Source: Biscogniauxia marginata (Eukaryota; Ascomycota; Sordariomycetes; Xylariales; Xylariaceae). Taken from it: a stretch of 64,000 nt of DNA. The stretch spans positions 62,001-126,000 of the forward strand of contig MU404104.1 of assembly GCA_022695795.1 (NCBI GenBank), in the 5' to 3' direction. This document shows positions 45,279 to 56,345 of the stretch, piece after piece. Both the position numbers and the translations under genes were made by a program. The notes below the pieces were generated by a model that made no database searches, had not been told where the DNA came from, and worked only from the letters and a program-made list of their open reading frames with translations. How positions within the stretch are numbered: position 1 is the first letter of the stretch; each line of letters starts with the position of its first letter.

Positions 45279-48200
45279 ATGGCTCAAGATGGCAGCTCAC
45301 AGCTGACGAGTCTCTGGTAAGCCGCGTCGGCCCCTGAATCCCCCCATCAGTAGAAAAAAAAAAAAAAGGAGAGACTAAAAAAGAGATGCATTTGCTAATT
45401 CACTATCCAGCTTTCTAGTCTCGTTTTTGTGGCTATCACATTCCTTACAGAGACACTCATTGATAGGTAAGTCTTGCGCCCATACTCCCCGTTTCACGCG
45501 CATGCACGACTGACTGTGCTGCGTAGATCAGCCGCGACTTTCGTCGTTCTTGTTGTTATTCATCTCAGGGGCAGTAGCTTTCATCGCTAGCCTCTTCTCA
45601 AAATGGCTTCCTGGCGCAGACGGGAGGTTTGGTGAGTTATTCAGTCGATGTGATGGAGGGTCACATCCGTCCTAATCTATGCTATAGATTCTGAAGCGGT
45701 CTTGAAGGGATCGCAATCTTTCTTGCCTCAGCGTCCGCGCCGTTTCTATGTCCCGTGTATTATTATCCTCGTTGTTATCCGGCTCGAAATTCTTCATAGT
45801 GTTGTGTACGACTTCCAATGTTCTATGGAAGGCGTTGAGGTGAGCACTGTGATCGACAGTATGGCACATCAGAGCACTACGCTGACGATGCATACTAGGC
45901 ATTTCTACCTCTTCTCCTAGCGGCTTATAGGTTCTTTTCTCACCGAGCCGTTTATGTCGAATCTGATGAGCTTGAGGATATGTGGGGAAGCCCGCTCCAA
46001 GACTTGAAGACTTGGCTCATGAGTTCTCCTATCATCTTACTCTTCAGCACTGTACTTTTTAGTTATGGCGTTTTCCTCCTAGGTGACTTCACTCAGGGGT
46101 CTACCTATTTCTGCTCGACTTTGACGGATCAGAGCTCATATATCATATTCCTGCAATGGGTTGGCGTTCTCATCGATGCGGTGGTGATCATTATGGCCTG
46201 GAGGGTACTCTCTTGGACACGAACTACGAAGAGCCGACTGCGCACCCTTGCCGCGGTTCTGCTGATAACATCTCTGGCAGCTTCTCTTCCGTGGATTGCT
46301 ACTCGACTTTTTAAACACCGCCACGTTATTGGATATCATCCACTACGAGGAATTGGCTCCCTCTATGTGTTCGATATTCTGAGTACTGGTCTAATCATTG
46401 CTTCCTTTATTACTTCTGCAGCTCTTCTGACGTATGACTCGACGCCGTTGGAGCCCGTAGCGATCGTCATCGTTATTTCTGGTGTCTTGACGAGCATTCA
46501 AAACGTGCTTTCGATTGGGACATACAAGCAAGCCTCAGTCTTCAAACCTCTTGCCGTGCTCGTTGTTATCTCAGTTGGCTTTACAATATTCATGTATGCC
46601 AGCAACATGAGATCGATTATCTTCATAAGACGAGTTTTCTTCTCGTTCATCCTTATTTGGATAATCGGGGCTTCAACATTATATGCCTATTTACGGCAGA
46701 ACCATCTTAGCCGTCACCCAGTTGACGACCTCATCTACAAAAGCCGGGTCGAGTCAGATCGCTGGCTTCGGCACGCAACCGTTAGTACCAATTTGAAACT
46801 TGCAGTCACCGAGTACAAGGAGCGACATCATGGCCGTGATCCGCCACCCAATTTTGACAAGTGGTTCGAGTTTGCCCAGCAACAGAAATCGGCTGTCATT
46901 GACAAATTCGATCGAATTGAGAAGGACATTTTGCCTTTCTGGGGGATGAAGCAGCAAAAGATCCGAGATGGCTTGGAGATTCTTAAAGACCGCCCTGGTG
47001 TTGGGATTATCAAGATTATGGATGGCAAAGCATCCCACAATAACCCTCAAGACCCATCACAGAAGCTGATACTAGACGAAGCTGTCTCAATGATTTCAAA
47101 GTTCGCCCAGCATCTCCCGACTATGTCGATCGCGATCAATTTGGAAGAACGTCCAAGGGTTCTTGTCCCATGGGACGACCTATACAGATTCAGAATGGCT
47201 GCGACCAAGCCAGAATTTCAATTGCTCCCTGGCCGGCTACAGAAACGCGATAACGGCGATTCCGCTGCGATGGACAATGCCAACGGACCTCTCAAGATTC
47301 GCCCAGAGACCTATGCCCAGCCTTACGTGCCGGCGCGGGAATTCAGACAACTTCAAGCTTTAGCCTGTCCTCCGGGATCACCTAGCCGTAGCGGTGTGCA
47401 TTGGAACATGCGAGACTTCTGTCATTCGTGTGTCCTTCCGCACTCCCAGGGGCAGTTCGTGCAAGACTGGCAAATGTCTCTCAACCCATGTCACCAGCCG
47501 GACATCTTCAATTTGCATGATTTTTTCACCACCCCCAATCGTCTAGAATTGTATCAGGACCTCTTACCACTCTTCAGTAGATCGAAGACGGAGAGTTTCA
47601 ATGACATCCTCATTCCGCTAGTCAGACCGGGCACCAACACAGAACCAAACGACTTGGATTTTGCCCAGAAGCCAACTGTTGTGTTCTGGCAAGGCAGTGT
47701 TCAAGACTTGCAGACAATTACACCGCAATCTTTGCATGGAGGCCATCGACATCGCCTGGTCCATCTCGCTAATAACGCAAGCGCCGTTGACGAGGTACCG
47801 ATGCTTTTAGGGATTGGATCCGGCAGTAATAGCAGATTCCGCTACGAAGATACGAGGGTTAGAGACGCAAACGGCCCGTTGCCCTTCCAATTCTCGCTTA
47901 CCAGTTCGGACGGATGCGAGGATGCCAACTGCCAATTAATACAGAGAGAGTTTGGGTTGTGGCCACCAGGCAAGGCGCTAGACAATCTCTATGTTCTGCT
48001 GCTGGACAGCGTCGATGGCCCGCCAGCAGACTTTCTGAGCACTCTTCTCTCCCACAGTGTTCCGGTGGTATCCTCGATCTTCCAGGAGTGGTATACAGAG
48101 CGAGTCATGGCTTGGGTGCATTTCATCCCCATCGATCTACGATTTCATGCTCTACACAGCACGATGGCGTACTTCACGGGGCTGGAGGGACGCGGGAAAC

Positions 48201-48391
48201 TTAACGGGCGAGAGCAACTTACCGCGGGCCGCAGGGAGGACGCCAAATGGATTTCCGATGAAGGTCGCAAATGGGCCAAGAAGGCGATTAGAAGAGAGGA
48301 TATGGAAGTGTACATGTTCCGACTACTACTAGAGTGGGGGAGGGTGATCGATGATGATAGAGATAATATCGGTTTTGTACTGAAATCATAG
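45279..48391 (+). CDS. GT90 (CAP10-like) multi-pass membrane glycosyltransferase
   Basis: Proposed five exons, 45279-45316, 45419-45466, 45527-45573, 45688-45839 and 45899-48391, give 925 aa. Introns are 102, 60, 114 and 59 bases with GT-AG ends, and the frame is kept throughout. The large last exon alone opens at ATG 45980, but coding sequence clearly continues upstream of it (AFLPLLLAAYRFFSHR). The N-terminal third has several membrane segments (LVFVAITFL, FYVPCIIILVVIRLEIL, then about five more to residue ~350). The C-terminal half is the GT90 domain: MRDFCHSCVLPHS, CHQPDIFNLHDF, PVVSSIFQEWY and IPIDLRFHALHSTMAYF. Members of this family work in the secretory pathway, for example capsule xylosyl/mannosyl transfer in Cryptococcus. 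Exons 1-3 are less certain; the exon 3 donor GTAGCT is weak. Confidence 0.85.
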
Positions 48392-48431
48392 GTGAGCCGG
48401 GTACTACATGTAGCTTGTGTAGGGATTCATG

Positions 48432-48460
48432 TATAACGTGCTTTACCAGTACCCTGCGCA
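48432..48460 (+). repeat. Left terminal inverted repeat of the Fot1-type element
   Basis: 29 bases, identical to the reverse complement of 50255-50283. Confidence 0.9.
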
Positions 48461-48559
48461 CTTTCCCCCACCTTCTTATATTAGAATTAGGATTTAATAA
48501 CCACAACGTATAGAATTAACCTAAACTACTCAAAATCTGATAAACCTAATATAATTATA

Positions 48560-50160
48560 GTATCTTAATAAGTACGCGCATTATGACTAGTCTCCTCGCA
48601 GGTACCACATCGTCGCCTAGAAAGCTGCCCCTCATTTTGCTTACCCCCTTTAAAGCGCTTGTCGCGTCGAGCTTACTTTTCTGCTTCTTTTTAAGCTAAA
48701 ACGTCTTACGCATCTTTTATAATAAGTGCCCCCCCTTAATAAACTCGAGTCTTTTTAGCTTTACGGCGTTTATTAAATGCCTTATTTGCTGCTCGAAGTA
48801 TGTGCATCTCGGCTAATAAAAGCGTTATTTTATGAATTAACATTTTAATACTTTTAGTTAACGTTATTACCGTTTTAAAAATGGGGGTTAAAAAGCTTCT
48901 TTAATAACATGTAATGTAACTCTTTATTAAAGTTAATTATAAAAGCGTATTAGTCACATTATAAGGGGTTTAAAAGACCTAAGGATTAATATTAGTTAAG
49001 GGAGGTATATTAAAATTCGGAATTTATAACCTTATATCAAGCTTTGAAATTACAGCTTACAAGTCGAAAGGCACTAAGCCAGCTCCGCAAAATCCAACCT
49101 AGCCATTTTAAGCTATTATAAAGGCTAAATAAGCTGCTTTAAAAGCAAGAAAGAACTTGACCTTTATAATATAGTTAATATAAGCCTTAATAAAAATCTT
49201 AATTTATTAATTATATACCCGTTTTAAGATATTAAAACATTTAACATTTAATAACTAGGTTAAATAAGAAAAATAAAAAGGTAAATAAAAAGTAATAATA
49301 TTATATACTTTATAATACTTTTAAAATTCTGCCGATCCGTGACTTTTATACCTATTAAAAACAAGCATTTAATATAAACCCTTAACTCGAGTAAAAATAT
49401 GCTTATTAAAGTGCTTAAGCCATTTTAAGCTTATCTTATTATTTGTTTAGTTATTACTAGTTAATTTAATTATTTAGTTATATAAAAAGCCGCTTTTAAT
49501 ATATTAACTTATAAAATAATTCTTCTTTTAAATTATTAAAAACGGAAAAACACTTTAACTTTTATTATTAATATAAATAATTATTATTACTTATTCTTAA
49601 TTATTTAATTAAATTACTTTACTTTTATTATATTAATTTACACGAGTTATAACTATTACTAAAGAAATTATACCTATTATAAAGCTTATTTCGTTAAAAT
49701 TATAAAAATCGAAGTTTTAAATACCATATTTCGCCCGCATATTCTTAACCAGTCGAAACCACGCGTTAATTAACTCTAGATCTTCGTATAAAGCTCTTTA
49801 AAAGTTATAAACGCAATTAAAACGCGTTTTTAACTTTAATCGTCGTTATATAAATCGATATATTTAATTCTTTTTAACGCGTAATACCTCTCGAGATTCG
49901 AGTAAAAGATTTGCTATATCTTTAATATTAACGAATTAAGATGTAAAACCTTAAAAATTTAAATCGAGTATATATCGAATAATTATATCCTTTTTTACTT
50001 TATTTAATTTAAGGTTTAAGGGTAAACGTTCATTAAAAGAAGTATAATCATTTATTTTAAATTAAAGCGTAAATTTAAGAACTTTATAAATTTTTATAAT
50101 AAACCGACGACTTAGCTTTTTAAATAAACAAATAGCCTTAATAACTAAAATTATTCGTGC
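48560..50160 (-). pseudogene. Degenerate pogo/DDE transposase
   Basis: Minus-strand relic inside the element. Recognisable segments run in the expected order: KTRFNCVYNF with RALYEDLELINAWF near 49750-49820, the DDE-region YNFNEISF at about 49663-49704, and a terminal zinc-knuckle relic at 48568-48609. It is interrupted by many in-frame stops, and the missense changes follow the RIP pattern (Asp to Asn, Gly to Ser, Met to Ile). It cannot encode a working enzyme. Confidence 0.8.
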
Positions 50161-50254
50161 TTCCTAGGTTTAAATTTCTATTTATAGTTATTAAGAAAAC
50201 ACGTGTTAAAGTTTATGGGGTATAAAATAAAGGAAAGTGCGCAGGGTACTAATA

Positions 50255-50283
50255 TGCGCAGGGTACTGGTAAAGCACGTTATA
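50255..50283 (-). repeat. Right terminal inverted repeat of the Fot1-type element
   Basis: 29 bases, exact inverse of the left end. A second partial copy of its inner part (TGCGCAGGGTACT) sits directly inside it at 50238-50250. Confidence 0.9.
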
Positions 50284-50898
50284 GGTAGGTAATTTAGTAA
50301 GGCGAGAATCTGTTTGGGTTATATATAGGTACATATAGGTAGGTAGACTATAAGAGGTTGGTGAGTGTCCACTGGTATAAAAATTGAGTAATAATTTGTT
50401 GACGCATATTAGACTATCAATGTGTATACCTATTAGGTACCTGACATATGGAATAATAATTGTTGTCTAGACGCAGGTAGGTAGGTACATATCAAATATA
50501 TACCTAGCTACCTAAATGTTTCCAAAGACTTCATTAGGTAAGGTTGTACCTCAGCCCGTACTTCGTACCAGGAGGTACATTAGGTAATGCTGGTGGAAGG
50601 TACGTACCTGAGGTCGGAAGCTCGGTCCACATTACGAGGCAGCATTACATTATGTACCTAAGGTATGTATGTAGGTAGTGCCCCCACCAATGCAATCCCA
50701 CTAACCTTGCCTCTTACCTCGCTTTACTGACCTCATCCTAAATAAACCCTCTCCCAGCCGACAGTGTTGCATCTCTATCGATCGAGTACCACGAACTTAT
50801 AACAGGTGGCGTATATAGCATCCGCTATAACCCGAGAATATACGAAACCCAACGGAACGACCCGAGTCAGCGACATATACGTAGGAACCCCACCGACG

Positions 50899-52317
50899 AT
50901 GGCGGTCATCGATCAGGACAACTTCTCCAACATTTCGTGGCACAACGACCATCAGCCATTCGGAGAGATGGCCTCGAGCATTCCCACACCGACACTGGAG
51001 GCAGAGCCTCCGAGCGCCGAGGACCAACATCACGGCGAGGTTCTACAACGTCAAGACCCCGGCTTGACGGGCGACATTCTGGAGTGTACGGTATCGGAAC
51101 CCCACAAGGAGAGCGACGGCACCAAGGACGCCTTTGTATCCTATCTCATCACCACGAACTCGACATTCCCCTCGTTCCAGAAACCAACGTTTACCTGTCG
51201 CCGCCGTTTCACCGACTTCCTCTTCCTGTCCAAGACGCTGTCCAAAGACTACCCAGCCTGCGCGGTTCCGCCGCTGCCGGACAAGCAGCGGATGGAGTAC
51301 GTACGCGGAGACCGCTTCGGCCCAGACTTCACGAACCGACGCGCATTCTCGCTCCAGCGCTTCCTCGCCCGGATCACCCTGCATCCCACCCTCCGCCGCG
51401 CTCCCATCCTCCACACCTTCCTCGAGTCCCCCGATTGGAATGCCGTAATGAAGTCCCGCGCTTCTAGGTCGAGCGTTCCTTCGGATCAAGGTAGCGGCGG
51501 CGTCTTTGACAACTTCGCCGATACTTTCATCAACGCCTTTACCAAAGTCCACAAGCCCGACAAACGCTTCATCGAGGTGCGGGAGAAGAGCGATAAGCTC
51601 GACGAAGATCTGGGGCATGTGGAGAAGGTCGTTGCTCGGGTAGCGCGCCGCGAGGTCGACCTCGAGGCCGACCTGCGGGATCTGACGGAACAATTCCAGA
51701 AGCTAATTACGCTCGAGCCCGGCGTGGAGAGCGCCGTGCACGGCTTCGCCGCGAGTGTCGAGGACACCGCCGCCGGCCTGAAGAAGCTCCGTGAGCACAC
51801 CGACCAGGACTACCTAGGCAGCCTACGGGACATGCAGGCGTACAGCCAGGCGCTCAAGAACCTCCTAAAAGCACGCGAGCAGAAGCAGCTAGACCATGAG
51901 CAGCTGACCGAATACCTGAACAAGTCCACCGTAGACCGGGACGCGCTCGCATCCGGATATGGCAGCACAGGGGCGCTAGGGGGTGCGGGTGGGTTCATCC
52001 GATCTAAGATCGAGGACGTGCGGGGCGTGGACCACGAGGCGAGCCGGCGCGAGCGGCTCCGCAAGCTCGAGATCCGCATTGATGAGCTGACGACCGAGGC
52101 CGAGCGTACCAAGAAGACATCTGAGATGTTTGACGAAGAGGTCGTTAAGGAGGTCGTGGACTTTGAGCGCATCAAGCGTATCGAGCTGAAGCGCCAGTTT
52201 GGCGGTCTTGCCGACGCCCACGTCGAGTTCTACAGCGGCGTCATCGATGTTTGGGAGCAGTACGTCCGCGATATGGAAAAGGAGGGTGGCCTCAGCGCCT
52301 CGGTGTACGCGGGTTAG
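50899..52317 (+). CDS. SNX4: Sorting nexin 4 / Atg24 (PX-BAR protein)
   Basis: An intronless 472-aa protein. The true start is ATG 50899 (MAVIDQDNFSN), the usual start of this orthologue in filamentous fungi; the open frame begins further upstream only at a GTG. Residues ~60-185 are the PX domain with the phosphoinositide-binding RRFTDF motif and a proline-rich loop PPLPDKQ, reaching APILHTFLES. Residues ~205-470 form a long charged coiled-coil BAR region. Snx4 binds PI3P on endosomes, forms heterodimers with Snx41/Snx42-type proteins, recycles SNAREs and supports selective autophagy. Length is in the usual range. The upstream region is packed with TAGGTAGGTA-type words and the RIP-inactivated transposon, so the regulatory sequence may be short. 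Confidence 0.93.
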   Translation: MAVIDQDNFSNISWHNDHQPFGEMASSIPTPTLEAEPPSAEDQHHGEVLQRQDPGLTGDILECTVSEPHKESDGTKDAFVSYLITTNSTFPSFQKPTFTCRRRFTDFLFLSKTLSKDYPACAVPPLPDKQRMEYVRGDRFGPDFTNRRAFSLQRFLARITLHPTLRRAPILHTFLESPDWNAVMKSRASRSSVPSDQGSGGVFDNFADTFINAFTKVHKPDKRFIEVREKSDKLDEDLGHVEKVVARVARREVDLEADLRDLTEQFQKLITLEPGVESAVHGFAASVEDTAAGLKKLREHTDQDYLGSLRDMQAYSQALKNLLKAREQKQLDHEQLTEYLNKSTVDRDALASGYGSTGALGGAGGFIRSKIEDVRGVDHEASRRERLRKLEIRIDELTTEAERTKKTSEMFDEEVVKEVVDFERIKRIELKRQFGGLADAHVEFYSGVIDVWEQYVRDMEKEGGLSASVYAG

Positions 52318-52573
52318 ATAATTACTACACTGTGCCGTCGACACTGTGCCGTCGAGGGCGGTGATGGTAGTTTGTATCACGACGACGATGAAATGGTCGA
52401 TGCCTTATGGATGGAAGCGCTGCGGAGGTAATCGAATCTATAGCTGCCGGCTACCAGTTATCTCGGTAGCACAAAAAGGGATCACTGCAGGAATACAGAG
52501 CCCAGTGCAGAGCCCAAGCTACCGAAAACGAAAGGAAGGTAGCGCGTGGCTCGGAATTGGAAACACGAGGAAA

Positions 52574-52597
52574 GGAGGGAGGGAGGGAGGGAGGGAA
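52574..52597. repeat. (GGGA)n microsatellite
   Basis: About five to six tetranucleotide units downstream of SNX4. Confidence 0.85.
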
Positions 52598-52886
52598 AGA
52601 TGGTTAACAAACCGGCGTTTTTATTTATTCCTGATGTCTCCCCCCTTGCCTATGTGAAGTCGTGAAACGGTGGTGTGCATTGATTTCCCTCATGGTCCGG
52701 GTCTAAATAGCTATACCCAATGTTCTCCTTTTATGCTTCATGTTTTTATAAAATAAAAAAAGAAGCGAGAGGAAGGGGGATGGAATGGTAGAGGGCAAGG
52801 TGATGGTAGAAAGGAAATTAAATGTATTTTTTTTGTCATGTTCCCTGGTCTTCTTCTCACGTGTCGAGGAGATACGATGGGAAAAA

Positions 52887-52900
52887 GGGGGGGGGGGGGG
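52887..52900. repeat. G14 homopolymer
   Basis: Fourteen consecutive G; could form G-quadruplex-type structures and is also a place where assembly errors are common. Confidence 0.8.
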
Positions 52901-53717
52901 TTATGGGATGATGAATGAATGAGGAGAACACAACGAATTAAACCGACCTAGCCTTTTTGACATTCTATTAACCATCAGCTTTTCCCATTTATTTACCTAC
53001 GCACATATAAGTCTGCATTATCTAGTTACATAATCTAGGTAGTCTACGTGATAATATCATCGGGCAAAGTCTACTGATTTGCTAGAGAGAACCATGGAAT
53101 GCCGACAAGAGTAGAGGTAGGTAGGTATACCGCGGAGAAACCAACCAAAACCAAAAAAAAACCCACGGATGTCGGACAAGCACATAAAGACGGGAAGACA
53201 GATGTTAAGATAATAAGTGAGAAGTACGGTAAAATCCCTATTTCCTTAAAACGCCCTAAGTTACCTTACCTACTGTATAAATAAGAGCAAGCAAGCAAGT
53301 ACCTAGTAATATACCCAAACATGAGCCTGTCTGCCCCCTTGAAAAAATCCCAAATTTAACAAATACATGTTATATACATGCTGTATGTGTACGTACAAAA
53401 TGGCAAAATGCCAATGGATACGATACGCCCCTTTGTCTTGCGCGCCTTCTCTCCTCTCTCCACAGGGAACCAACCGGTTTCAAGATAGGTTATGTCGTGG
53501 GGATGGATGGAAGGATGAAGTAAGAAAAGAAAAAAAAGACACTACCATATCGTGCTGTTACGATGGGTGCTGTTTCATCTTTTTTTCTTCCTCTTCTTCT
53601 ATAATGCCCGGCTGAAGTTTCTTTTGCTTAGCCAATCCAATGCCGTGTTAGATGCATGATCTAGGAGGATACAACAGTGATCAGAAAACAGCAACGCGAT
53701 ATTCCATCCTTGCCATA

Positions 53718-56345
53718 CTACTGATTGCGCAATAGCCTCGAGCTCTGCCTTTCGCGTTCTTTGCCGTTTCCACTTCCCTCTTCATCTTCGTCGGATTCTG
53801 AGCTGACAAGGCTCCTATGATCATCACCATCGTCGTCATCACCGGCCTCCTCTTCGTCCTCGCTGCCACCGGCAAAAGCATCATACAGCTCGCCACCACG
53901 TCGCCTCTGGCCCTTCTCGCCGCTATTTAGGCCTTCCATCTCCTCTTCGTTGAGGGGTTGAAAGTCGTAAGCGTCGTGCGGGTTGTTGCGTAGGCGCTTG
54001 CGGCGGACGAACCACAGCCAGCCACCTAGTCCCGCGCAGAAGAGAACGATAAGAACCAATGAACTATAGATCCACACCTGCGTGCTTGAGGATACACCAA
54101 AGGTAGGTAGGAATGAAGGTAGCCAAGAGCTCTCTGCGCCAGTGGTCTCCGCAGCTTCAGCTTCGGAAGTTCCAGCAGGCCCGCTGCCAGCGGCTGTGTT
54201 ACTTGGCTTTACAGGACGATCAGGATGGTCACTAGGAAGAGAGGCTGCGGCGGTGTTCGTGGCATCCGTCGGGGGAGGAAGACTAGTTGTGCTGACAACG
54301 GGCGTAGCGGTAGATGTCACTTCGTGGTTAGCATCATCATCGTCCTCCGGCATAGGTAGAAGAGTCGCCTTGGATGCGTCAATGCTTTCACCCCACAGTT
54401 TGAGATGCCAATCGACGAAAGTGCCAGTGTTATCGTTGACTTTGGTATCCCGAATGACGAGAGTCCAGGTACCCACACCAGACTCGCCCCTGAGGTCCTG
54501 TTAGCTATGCCACCAGTTATAGTCGGGATAAGAACTTACCAGTGCGCCACACTCATAAAAGTCCAGTCATCGTAACCCTCATCGCTAGTATCTAGCTTAC
54601 GAGTGGCAGAAATATGGCTGATCACTTTGTTGGGGCTGATGAGATCGACACTCAAATCCCCGCGACGGCTATGCTGGACATTCATGGTCACAGTCACATG
54701 CTCAAGGCGCTCCAAATTCGCCTCCTTAAGCATGGCCTTAGTGACTTCGAAATTGACAGATAGCCCCTGGTCGCCTTGGGGAATCTCCTTGCGGACGTGT
54801 AGCCACGGGGAGAAATACCAGGCCTGAGGCTTGACATTCTTCCAGTCCTTTGCAATTTGTACGAGGGCGTAGCTGTCAATCTTGCCGTACCCAAAGGTGT
54901 GACTGAACTGTTTACCTATCGTAGTAGGCTGCCATTCTCCCGAGTCGGGGTTGATAGGAACTGCACTCTCCAAGGCAATGTATTGCATGTCTCGCCATGA
55001 AAGATCGGGACGGATCTCGAGAGCTAGGGCAAAGATACCTGCGGCAAGAGGCGCCGCGGCAGAGGTGCCTCCATGTCCATTATAGCAAGAATTTTCTCCA
55101 ACATCAGTTGTATGCTAGAAGGCTGTTAGCAGGGAGAATAATAGCTCGGGTTAAATATCAACTCACGATGGCATCACCGCCGCCACTGCTGTAGGTAACA
55201 ACGAGCTGGGCAGAGCACTTTTCCGAGTAGTACGGATGGTTCCCTTCCCGGTCGACGGCGCCAACGGTAATACTGTAGATGCTGTTTGTATAACCGTCAA
55301 AGTTACAGTTATCCTCACTTGCGGCACCATTGCCACTAGCGAAGACGTAGATGGAGCCCAAAGAATCGCGTCCATTCTGGACACCGTTCAGCATTGCCCT
55401 CTTGATCAGGATGCCAGGCGCATCCATGGACTTCCCATCATCTGGCGGGCCCCAGGAGCAAGAATATATTTGGTTATGCTGAAAATCGTAGTTCATAGCC
55501 TCGGCCTCGTCCGCGTCGCTGATCTGCTTGCTCAGGATGCGGATACCGGCAATCTTAGAATCATAGGCGACACCAACGCCGCACACGTCATTCTTAGCGG
55601 CCGATACCTCTCCGGCGCAGCGAGTACCGTGTCTGTCATCGCTCAGGGTGGGCTTCGGTTCGGGTCTGTGGTCGTTGAAATCGTAACTGCCGTCGGCATA
55701 GTAATTCGGTTTCAGATCGTTGCTGTCCATATCCAAACCATCATCGACTATGGCGACGGTGGCGTTCTTGCCGGTGATGCCAGAGAGCCAGACGTCAGTG
55801 ACATTGACGTCGTGGCCCAGCTGTACCGGATTAAAGAGATGCCACTGCTCGTTGAAAATGGGATCGGCGATTCCGAGGGTCTCCATGACGGACTTCTGCC
55901 TCTCGAGGGCCTTCGCGTCGGCTTTGTTTTCTCGTACCTGTGGATGGAAGCCGGGGGGCGGGGGTGGAATGAACCTTTTCTGCATAGGAGCCCGTAACTT
56001 TTGCTTCTGGGAGAACTTGATGCCATCCAGGACATCGACGGTTCCGAGTGAACGTTTCCGACGATGTTCCTGGATCGCCCTCTTGACAACATCACGATCT
56101 ACTTGTTCTCCCGACAGGGATTCGTTTCTCGGCTTGGGGTCTGAAAGAACGTAATGGTTGGGAAGTTGGCCCAGGGGGCCTTCGTTTCTCAAGCCTAACC
56201 TCGATGCGACAAGGTCTGGTTGTACGTCGCGCTCGAGATGGAGGACATAGTATTCGTGGGAATCGAAGTTTCGGGGTTGCAGAGCGGCGGTGCCCAGGCC
56301 GGCTAGGCTGCCTACAACAAGGCCGACGAACGGCACGAATTTCAT
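53718..56345 (-). CDS. KEX2: Kexin, Golgi proprotein convertase (KEX2)
   Basis: Three exons on the minus strand (56345-55167, 55114-54540, 54489-53718), with introns of 52 and 50 bases and GT-AG ends, code for 841 aa. A signal peptide covers ~1-20. The prosegment should be cleaved after MQKR (Lys123-Arg124). The catalytic triad is Asp201 (IVDDGLD), His239 (DDRHGTRCAG) and Ser411 (GHGGTSAAAP), with the oxyanion Asn339 in ASGNG. The P domain (~490-630) includes GVGTWTLVIRDT. A Ser/Thr/Pro-rich stalk, one membrane span (VWIYSSLVLIVLFCAGLGGW) and a very acidic cytosolic tail with YDFQPL, a likely Golgi-retention signal, follow. It cuts secretory precursors after Lys-Arg in the late Golgi. All key residues are present, and length is usual for fungal kexins. 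Confidence 0.97.

Larger units (their letters stand above)
48432..50283 (-). mobile_element. RIP-mutated Fot1/pogo-type DNA transposon, about 1.85 kb
   Basis: Bounded by 29-base exact terminal inverted repeats that begin TATAACGTGC. TATA at both outer edges fits a TA target duplication. The interior is strongly AT-rich, and on the minus strand a broken transposase can be followed. About 49663-49704 reads YNFNEISFIIGIIS, where active fungal pogo transposases have YNFDETGFMMGVIS; every change is a G-to-A or C-to-T step. Just upstream, ELINAWFRLVKNMRAKYGI (up to about 49780) is another DDE-domain segment. At the C-terminal end (48568-48609) a zinc-knuckle relic, CGTCEETSHNARTY, remains. Many stop codons make it inactive. 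Size and ends suit the Fot1/pogo group. Confidence 0.85.
48392..50898. other. Transposon-bearing intergenic region between GT90 and SNX4
   Basis: Holds the RIP-mutated Fot1/pogo-type element (48432-50283) and, between it and the SNX4 start, about 600 bases dense in TAGGTAGGTA/GGTACCTA words. No intact gene. Confidence 0.7.
52318..53717. other. Intergenic region between convergent SNX4 and kexin genes
   Basis: 1.4 kb of 3' flanking DNA for both genes, with several simple repeats: (GGGA)n at 52574-52597 and a run of 14 G at 52887-52900. No gene recognised. Confidence 0.6.

Noticed and set aside
51043..51693. 216-codon antisense frame over SNX4
   Set aside because: Shadow of the GC-biased third positions of SNX4, which has clear PX and BAR features.
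55236..55997. 253-codon antisense frame over kexin
   Set aside because: Shadow of the KEX2 coding strand, whose catalytic motifs are certain.
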